A program made the translations under genes and the position numbers. Of a DNA stretch of 34,180 nt, positions 28,748-34,180 are shown piece after piece (the first letter of the stretch is position 1; each line of letters starts with the position of its first letter). The stretch lies in IMG/VR virus record IMGVR_UViG_3300037961_001344, positions 1-34,180 of that record; one strand, given 5' to 3'. A model generated the notes under the pieces. It was given only the letters and a program-made list of their open reading frames with translations, had not been told where the DNA came from and made no database searches. Origin of the DNA: a virus.

Positions 28748-30039
28748 TATAAATTTTTGTTTTGTCGTTCTACTCTAATTGTCTGTCTGTCAGAAATCAA
28801 CAACTCTCCATCTGCAATATCAGGAAGATCTTTGTTGAGCATAGCTCTTTGCTCGTTAATTGTAAGAACCTGTTTAGGGTCTATATCAGAAAGGAATGAA
28901 ATAGGAGGCTCGTAAGCAACTGTTAAATCTTCAGTATCTATTCCCATCTCATTTGATATAACTCTCTTTATAGGGTCTAAAAGTATGTTTGTTGTATCTC
29001 TAATTACAGTACTCATAGCAAGGTCGTAAGCTATTCTGATCTCACTACCTGTGTTGTTCATCTTACCTGATGAAATTATACCACTCAAAGCAGGTTGCCA
29101 TCTGTGAGCAGTTATAATGTTTTGATCGGTGAGTTTCTGTAAATCTAAGAAGTCACCATCTTCCTTGTTGTTAATGATTTGAACATCAGTACCTCTACTG
29201 TCATCTCCATTCTTTACAAGGAATAATATTTTTGAGTTATTACCACTTCCTGTTAGTGTGTCTTTAGCAGCCTCTACAAATTTCTCTGCTTCTGCCTCTC
29301 CAAAATCACCATTAACAGTAACAATAGCAGAAGGACTAAATCCATTTTTAAAGTTTGTGTGGTTAAACTTTCCTATTTCATAATCTATTGCAATATGCTC
29401 CAAAGCAGCTACATAATCAGGCAAACCATAAAAGCTAAATGTACTTTCATAGTCCTTGTAATGTATTATAAATCTACTGTTAGATACATTAGGATAGATT
29501 GGTATTCTTTGTGTTTTTTCTTTAAACTTTCTTTGATTAGACCAATCAGGGTGAAAGTAAACGTGCTTTTTGTTTTTGCCTAATCTCGCAGTCGAAGCGT
29601 CTTTATGATAAAAGTTAACACCACCATCATATATAACTCCCTCAAGATAAGCGTTTCCATAAGTAAAATAATCATCAGCTAATTTTTTAAAGCAGTCTTT
29701 TAAACTCTCTCCGTTTGCATTTACGTCAGATATAAACTCTACAAGCTCTTTATTGTCAGACAAAAAACCTCCACCTGTTGTGAAAGTTGTTTTCTGTGCC
29801 AATACAGAACGATGTGTTGAAGATTGTCTTTTTAGCTCTGCTAAATATTGTGGGAAAAGATTGTCTGCACCAAATGGAATCCAATCATCTCTTAATCTAT
29901 CCAAGTCTTTTACCTCTGTATTTACTTCAGGCGTGGATAGGTTTACAAAAGCATACTTGGTATTAAAGTTGCTCGTTATCTGAGATTTCTGAATCTTTGA
30001 CCTTTTTTGCTTTTGACTTGGTTTTCTTTGGTTTTGCAT
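28747..30039 (-). CDS. Portal protein
   Basis: 430 aa from the ATG at 30039; a longer reading to 30048 uses a TTG. It has the portal order: a basic start, LSTPEVNTEV, DDWIPFGADNLFPQYL, TYGNAYLEGVIYDGG, IHYKDYESTFSFYGLPDYV, FNHTNFKNGFSPSAIVTVNG, DVQIINNKEDGDFLDLQKL, AHRWQPALSGI and LDPIKRVISNEMG. The protein forms the dodecameric DNA channel at the head vertex. Its start lies 77 bases inside the small upstream gene, an unusually long overlap. Its position after the capsid and tail-tube genes is unusual, since in most siphophages it comes right after the large terminase. Confidence 0.9.
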   Translation of the reverse strand: MQNQRKPSQKQKRSKIQKSQITSNFNTKYAFVNLSTPEVNTEVKDLDRLRDDWIPFGADNLFPQYLAELKRQSSTHRSVLAQKTTFTTGGGFLSDNKELVEFISDVNANGESLKDCFKKLADDYFTYGNAYLEGVIYDGGVNFYHKDASTARLGKNKKHVYFHPDWSNQRKFKEKTQRIPIYPNVSNSRFIIHYKDYESTFSFYGLPDYVAALEHIAIDYEIGKFNHTNFKNGFSPSAIVTVNGDFGEAEAEKFVEAAKDTLTGSGNNSKILFLVKNGDDSRGTDVQIINNKEDGDFLDLQKLTDQNIITAHRWQPALSGIISSGKMNNTGSEIRIAYDLAMSTVIRDTTNILLDPIKRVISNEMGIDTEDLTVAYEPPISFLSDIDPKQVLTINEQRAMLNKDLPDIADGELLISDRQTIRVERQNKNL

Positions 30040-30175
30040 CTTCTTCAAATTCTATATTTTTTGTGTGTCCAAGCTCATAGGCTTTCTTAAGTTCTTCCTG
30101 TGTAGCTTCTGCCCACATAAACCCTTTCATATTACTGAAACGAGCTTCGCCTTTTTTAATCTTTGCTTTATACAT
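29963..30175 (-). CDS. Small basic/acidic protein upstream of portal
   Basis: 70 aa from the ATG at 30175; the longer reading to 30220 crosses a likely leader. It starts MYKAKIKKGEARFSNMKGF and has MWAEATQEELKKAYELGHTK, then a Lys-rich tail (PKKTKSKAKKVKD) and an acidic end (SDNEQL). I recognise the core pattern from small proteins near Bacteroidota phage portals, but its role is unknown. The gene ends 77 bases within the portal gene. Confidence 0.6.
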   Translation of the reverse strand: MYKAKIKKGEARFSNMKGFMWAEATQEELKKAYELGHTKNIEFEEDAKPKKTKSKAKKVKDSEISDNEQL

Positions 30176-30239
30176 ATTGCGAATATAATAAAAAAAAGAA
30201 GGAAAGGGGAAAATCCCCAATCCATTCTTTTTAAGTTAA

Positions 30240-30800
30240 TTATGCTATTGAGTATGAACCGTCAGAAGCATCAATAGTTACAGCAGGAGTAAGTAAGTAT
30301 GGTAACTCACCTGAAGTAGCTGTAAATGTTAATGTTACTCCGTTCTCATCTCCTAAAGCAGCACCTGTTGCAGCTTCAACACCTGATAGTCTAGCATACA
30401 TTTGGTCGTTTGCAATATCTCCTGTAAGAGAGTATTTGTTTGAAAGACCAACAACATAAGTTACATCATTGAAGTCAGTAGCAAAAACAACTAAGTTTTC
30501 ATTACTTAAAACATCAATAGCAGACATATGTGCATCAGACATATTTGGTATATAAGCAGAGATAGTGTGTTCAAATAAAATTGTTCCACCCTCTTTTGTT
30601 CCTGTGCTAGTTAGTGAGCCTGTACCTTGCTTAAGTTCAAACAACTTAACATTCGATTCTGTTATAGTAGATATTGTGTGATTTGCAGAAGAATCAAATG
30701 CCACAGCACTAATATCGCTAAACAAGCAAACACCCAAGTGCTTAAGACCACCTCTCCTTTCCAAGTCGGAGTGAACAACGCTAATTTTTTCTATTGCCAT
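30240..30800 (-). CDS. Tail-tube-like protein
   Basis: 186 aa. A beta-rich protein with the run KLFELKQGTGSLTSTG, TILFEHTISAYIPN, NLVVFATDFNDVTYVVGLSN, LSGVEAATGAALGDENGVTLTF, which follows the tail-tube pattern of Bacteroidota siphophages: a mid-protein VVVV.D.NG.Y..G element and a C-terminal GD..G..LTF segment. Many copies would stack to form the tail. It follows the major capsid gene, from which it is separated by a G/C hairpin. The call is by pattern and size. Confidence 0.6.
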   Translation of the reverse strand: MAIEKISVVHSDLERRGGLKHLGVCLFSDISAVAFDSSANHTISTITESNVKLFELKQGTGSLTSTGTKEGGTILFEHTISAYIPNMSDAHMSAIDVLSNENLVVFATDFNDVTYVVGLSNKYSLTGDIANDQMYARLSGVEAATGAALGDENGVTLTFTATSGELPYLLTPAVTIDASDGSYSIA

Positions 30801-30830
30801 TTTATTATTTTTTTAAAAGTTAAAATATAA

Positions 30831-30851
30831 GGGGGTGTGTTTCAACCCCCC
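30831..30851 (-). terminator. GC hairpin after the major capsid gene, possible terminator or processing site
   Basis: GGGGG (30831-30835) and CCCCCC (30846-30851) form a short, very stable stem in otherwise AT-rich DNA. On the minus strand it is followed by TTATATTTTAACTTTT, a weak T-rich tail. It could reduce read-through after the abundant capsid message or protect its 3' end. Confidence 0.55.
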
Positions 30852-30863
30852 ATATTATATTAA

Positions 30864-31871
30864 TTAAGCCATATTATCAGGTGTGTAGTACACAGCCAAT
30901 TTAGCATCTTTCAATGCACAACCGATTGAGTAAGCTACACGGAAACGATATTCTTTGTTATCGTTAGAGTACCACTGCTCTACTGAGTTCTCATTGAAGT
31001 CAGTTGCAACAACGAAAGCATCTTTAGTAGTTAACATAGCTCTGTGAGTTTCAGCAGCGTTAGAAGCACCATTGATGTTTGCAACGTTAGCAGCAATAGC
31101 CACATCCCAATCTCTACGAACAATGATAGGAATACCTCTGTAAGTTAATTGTTGAACACCATTAACCATAGTACCGTAACCTGCAGCAGCAAAGTTAGAA
31201 GATTCTAAAGTTGCAGCCATATAGTCATCAGCAACATCACCTGAAACAATGTAAACGTGATTTCCTGCCTCTAATAATTCAGGAGCTGCAGCATCATAAA
31301 GACCTTTTAAAATCTCAAGACCTTTACCTGAAGCTAAAGCAGCGTCAGAACCTTGAGAAATAGTATCTCTGTTGATTTTGTTTGCAGTAACAGCGAAAGC
31401 TGCATCAAACAAGCCATCAAAATCTCCAAAAGCGCCTGAGCCTGAAGCATCAGACAACCAAAGGTGCTTGTTAAAGTCAGCCTTAACACCTTGACCAATC
31501 ATTTCTAATAAAATGTTCTTAACAACAGTTCCATCAACATTATCAAAGTCGTGTCCACCTCTCATAAGTTGACCTTTGATTTTGTTGTATAAAGAATCTC
31601 CTGCAAAAGCAACCTCTGCTTCTCTACGAACAGGAGTAATTGTTACTGTGTCGCCTATCTCTCCTGACTCTCCTGCGAAAGCTGATGAAGAAAAAGCGTT
31701 AGTGATTCCACCAATAGCCTTGAACTTATCAACAACGATTGTTCCTGATACGTTAGGCATAATGTCCATATAGGACATATAATCTTGACCCATAAATAAT
31801 GGTTCTAAAATATACTTACTTACGTCATACGACTTTACAGTAGGTAAACTTGCACTTGTATAAGTTGCCAT
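30864..31871 (-). CDS. Major capsid protein
   Basis: 335 aa. It shows the beta-rich, Ala/Gly-rich composition of HK97-fold capsids, with YDVSKYILEPLFMGQDYMSY at the start, the FAGESGEIGDTVTITPVRREAEVAFAGD segment, a central helix (DFNKHLWLSDASGSGAFGDF), YRGIPIIVRRDWDV and a C-terminal KEYRFRVAYSIGCALKDAKLAVYYTP. It directly follows the ClpP-like protease/scaffold gene, the usual order. It is probably the most abundant virion protein. The separated N-arm was not located by eye. Confidence 0.85.
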   Translation of the reverse strand: MATYTSASLPTVKSYDVSKYILEPLFMGQDYMSYMDIMPNVSGTIVVDKFKAIGGITNAFSSSAFAGESGEIGDTVTITPVRREAEVAFAGDSLYNKIKGQLMRGGHDFDNVDGTVVKNILLEMIGQGVKADFNKHLWLSDASGSGAFGDFDGLFDAAFAVTANKINRDTISQGSDAALASGKGLEILKGLYDAAAPELLEAGNHVYIVSGDVADDYMAATLESSNFAAAGYGTMVNGVQQLTYRGIPIIVRRDWDVAIAANVANINGASNAAETHRAMLTTKDAFVVATDFNENSVEQWYSNDNKEYRFRVAYSIGCALKDAKLAVYYTPDNMA

Positions 31872-31895
31872 AATTTTCTAATTTTTATTTAATTA

Positions 31896-32897
31896 TTATT
31901 TTAATATTGATTTAGCGAAAGATTCCCACTCATTTACCACAACATCACTTTCGTTGATTGCAGGGTCTGTGTCAGCCTCTACGCTTGTTTCAGTAGCTTC
32001 TAATTTTGCTAATTTAGCCTCCATATCAGAAATCTTGTTAGTTAAGTCAGTGATTGTACTTTCTTTTTCTCCAACAAGATTAGCCAATTCTTCTTTTTCT
32101 TCTCGTAAAGATATAGCATTTTCTTCAAGCTCCTCGAACTTGTTTACCACAGCTTCATTGTCAGAAAGAATAACAGAAACTTCTTCAACAGGAGATGAAA
32201 CTTCCTCTCCTTTAACAGCGTTTAAGATTTCTTCTTTAACACTGTTGAACCAAGTTTTTAATTCTTCGGTCATCTTCGTTTTATTATTAGTTAAACTTAA
32301 TTTATCATTCACCTCTTTTTCGTTTACATTTGTAAATTTAGAAAGGTCAAATGTTGCTGCTATCTTCATTGGCTCTGTTATATTGTTTACAAATCCAAGT
32401 TCGATAGCTTCCTGACTTGATAGCCAAGTTTCTTTATCCATCATATCAGAAAGCTCATCATATGATAAGTCTGTCTTTCTTTGATATATCTCGATAATTT
32501 CATCTTTTATCTTGTCAAGTAAATCAGCAGTCTTACGCATATCTCCTGCCTCACCTGCTGATTGTCCAAATGGGTTGTGTATCATAAAAAATCCGTTTTC
32601 TGACATTTCAATATTATCTCCTGCCATCGCAATAACAGTAGAAATTGATGCAGCTAAACCTTCAATCTTAATTGTTACATAACCTCTATGAGAACGTAAA
32701 GCGTTGTAAATAGCAAGACCATCAAAAACACTACCACCAACAGAGTTGATTCTCAGTGTAATGTCGTTATCACTTACATTCTTTACTTCTTCTATAAAGT
32801 TTTTAGCAGAAGTTCCAAAGTCACCTATCTCATCATAGATAGATATTTCAACAGGACTACCGTCTGCTCTATTTTCTATTGAGTACCATTTATTCAT
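31896..32897 (-). CDS. ClpP-like prohead protease with C-terminal scaffold domain
   Basis: 333 aa from the ATG at 32897. It has an N-terminal ClpP/S49-like domain: RINSVGGSVFDGLAIYNALR, catalytic Ser in GLAASIS (Ser84), His in FMIHNPFG (His107), Asp in MMDKETWLS (Asp154). After about 190 a linker leads to an acidic coiled-coil tail (EELEENAISLREEKEELANL, then ITDLTNKISDMEAKLAKLEA), as in protease-scaffold fusions. An internal ATG at 32273 (MTEELKTWFNSVKEEI), with an A-rich leader, could give a separate scaffold product, as lambda Nu3 from C. It precedes the capsid gene. Confidence 0.88.
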   Translation of the reverse strand: MNKWYSIENRADGSPVEISIYDEIGDFGTSAKNFIEEVKNVSDNDITLRINSVGGSVFDGLAIYNALRSHRGYVTIKIEGLAASISTVIAMAGDNIEMSENGFFMIHNPFGQSAGEAGDMRKTADLLDKIKDEIIEIYQRKTDLSYDELSDMMDKETWLSSQEAIELGFVNNITEPMKIAATFDLSKFTNVNEKEVNDKLSLTNNKTKMTEELKTWFNSVKEEILNAVKGEEVSSPVEEVSVILSDNEAVVNKFEELEENAISLREEKEELANLVGEKESTITDLTNKISDMEAKLAKLEATETSVEADTDPAINESDVVVNEWESFAKSILK

Positions 32898-32950
32898 AAC
32901 CACAAATATATTGCTACTTATTTATCTATATACGAAAAACTTTACAATAT

Positions 32951-33271
32951 TTATATTATATTGTTTTCTCTTTTGCTTTTCTTGCTTTCTTTATAAACTA
33001 CATTTTGACAAGTTCTGTCTGAAACATCGTACTTTATGGATAAGTCCATAAATGTATGTGTGCTATGACCGTTGTTGTCTTTTAGTATTTTATGAAAGTC
33101 AGATATAATCATATAGTTCCTTAATCTTTTAGGCTCAATAAGACCTTTTTCAATTAAGTGAAACACAACATTCTTTATACCTGCATCTTCAGAATACCTA
33201 GTCCTGATTTCTTTATACATCAAATCTAAAAACTCATCAATCACTTCCTTCTTATTTTGTCTTATAGCCAT
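32951..33271 (-). CDS. Small protein with helix-turn-helix-like C-terminus
   Basis: 106 aa, mostly helical. The C-terminal part, HTFMDLSIKYDVSDRTCQNVVYKE (about 72-95), is a helix-turn-helix pattern with the turn at YDVSDR. The N-terminal part (FLDLMYKEIRTRYSEDA) is acidic and helical. It lies between the tape-measure end and the protease gene, so it might regulate the late genes; I know no family for it. The 13-base gap to the tape measure shows co-transcription. Confidence 0.55.
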   Translation of the reverse strand: MAIRQNKKEVIDEFLDLMYKEIRTRYSEDAGIKNVVFHLIEKGLIEPKRLRNYMIISDFHKILKDNNGHSTHTFMDLSIKYDVSDRTCQNVVYKESKKSKRENNII

Positions 33272-33283
33272 AGTCTAAATATA

Positions 33284-34180
33284 CTAAAAAGTAGCCTGAC
33301 TTTCAATAGCAGATACTTTGCCTTGTGTTTTTGTTACATCACTTTCTACCATCACAACTCTTTGAGATATTTGTGCTTGAGAAACAATACTTTGAATGTC
33401 AGGTAGCTGACCACCTCTAGCAAACTTCTCTCCACTATTCAAAATACCACCATCAGCAAACTTAACACCATTACCGTTATATGAGTTTATGGCAGAAAGA
33501 ACAGGTTTAAACATAGATGTAGAACGCTTGTTTATGATAGCCTCCCCACCTTCTGCCTCCATTATTCTGCCACCTACTGCAAACTTTACACCACCATTAG
33601 CGTGTGAGTTTCCTTTAAACATTCCACCTTTAGTAAGACCACCTTTAGCAAATTGACCACCCTCTGTTACAGTCCTAGAATCTCCACCACCAACACCACC
33701 AATACCAAACATAGATAAGGCAGAAACTACTGCTGCAAGTGTTGCTGCAATAGCTGCTATGTTCATTGGGAAAAGTTGTTTTGACTGTTTAGCAACACCT
33801 GCAGCTCCATCTGTCAACGCTTCCTTTGCATTTGCTAAAGCTTTTATCTTTGAAGAAGCAGCTTCTATATTGTTTGCTAATGTAGCAGCTTGAGATAACT
33901 TGATTCCTATTTTAGTAAGTATGTGATTCTCTCCCATAATCTCACCAAGACTTTTCATTTCTGAACCTAAATTACTAACCTCGCCAACAGTTTCTTGAAA
34001 CCTTTGTCTTTGAATAAGACCTAACTCTCTTTCGGTATCTTTTATTTTAATATATATAGCCTCATAGTCTGTAGCGTATTGATCGTGCAAATCAAGTTTT
34101 TTTCTTAAAAACTCAAGCTCTGCCTGAAGCTGCAGACCTTTCATAATTGCATCAGAAGTACCTGCATCTGCAAGTTTTTG
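33284..34180 (-). CDS. Tail tape-measure protein, C-terminal part
   Basis: This is the end of the 1168-aa protein whose start is at 2743; the frame continues through the circular join. It has a charged coiled coil (MKGLQLQAELEFLRKKLDLH), then two helical stretches, a hydrophobic segment (MNIAAIAATLAAVVSALSMF) and a Gly-rich, repeated tail with FAKGG, GGVKFAVGG, EAEGGEAIINKRST, VKFADGG and KFARGG. Such GG repeats and GGEAIINKRST are typical of tape-measure C-termini. The segment is not a separate gene; the Met at 34144 is internal. Confidence 0.92.
   Translation of the reverse strand, partial: QKLADAGTSDAIMKGLQLQAELEFLRKKLDLHDQYATDYEAIYIKIKDTERELGLIQRQRFQETVGEVSNLGSEMKSLGEIMGENHILTKIGIKLSQAATLANNIEAASSKIKALANAKEALTDGAAGVAKQSKQLFPMNIAAIAATLAAVVSALSMFGIGGVGGGDSRTVTEGGQFAKGGLTKGGMFKGNSHANGGVKFAVGGRIMEAEGGEAIINKRSTSMFKPVLSAINSYNGNGVKFADGGILNSGEKFARGGQLPDIQSIVSQAQISQRVVMVESDVTKTQGKVSAIESQATF
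34048..34180. repeat. Terminal duplication, right copy
   Basis: This is the second copy of bases 1-133, with T at 34103 where the left copy has C at 56. It shows that the molecule closes into a circle of about 34,047 bases. Confidence 0.93.

Noticed and set aside
1-34180. tRNA genes, integrase, transposase, insertion sequences
   Set aside because: No cloverleaf, recombinase motif or inverted-repeat flanked element was seen by eye on either strand; a short or degenerate one could be missed.

Overview
The window reads as one complete genome of a tailed dsDNA bacteriophage, siphovirus-like, probably infecting a member of the Bacteroidota (flavobacteria-like). The first 133 bases recur as the last 133 with one substitution, so this is a circular or circularly permuted map of about 34,047 unique bases, opened inside the tape-measure gene. 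Evidence for the host group: low GC, A-rich leaders mostly lacking Shine-Dalgarno sequences, and six promoters of the Bacteroidota form TTTG/TTG, 19-21 nt, TAnnTTTG. Every gene I can support is on the minus strand; no tRNA, CRISPR array, insertion sequence, integrase or DNA polymerase was seen.

Virion and lysis module (minus strand, from about 13391 down to 1, then across the join from 34047 down to 23400): small and large terminase, an unknown gene, a frameshifted tail-assembly chaperone, a tail-terminator-like protein fused to a lectin-like domain, two very large tail proteins, a second lectin-like protein, an HK97-gp10-like protein, the tape measure (1168 aa across the join), a small helix-turn-helix-like protein, ClpP-type prohead protease with scaffold tail, major capsid protein, tail-tube candidate, portal, head-tail adaptor, several small structural proteins, a third lectin-like protein, then coiled-coil/membrane proteins, a DUF5675 endolysin candidate and a holin candidate. 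Portal and connector lie after capsid and tail genes, which is not the usual siphophage order. A hairpin with a T-tract at 23277-23311 closes this module.

Early module (23247 down to 15910): metallophosphoesterase, a possible annealing protein, small regulators, an orphan DnaA domain IV protein, a DUF3127 ssDNA-binding-like protein, PD-(D/E)XK and VRR-NUC nucleases, a replisome-organizer-like protein, a clan MH metallopeptidase with a zinc ribbon, and small DNA-binding and Cys-rich proteins. The phage apparently depends on the host replisome. A strong terminator at 15826-15863 ends it.

Between the modules (about 15825 to 13400) lies the most unusual segment. It has six 11-bp direct repeats, a 23-bp-period palindromic repeat array and DnaA-box-like nonamers (a likely replication origin). 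Next come a 61-aa gene, an exact 16-bp match to the bacterial chromosomal partition site parS, and a 365-aa Cys-rich protein. No ParA or ParB gene is present, so an origin plus a parS suggests that host ParB is recruited to the phage DNA.
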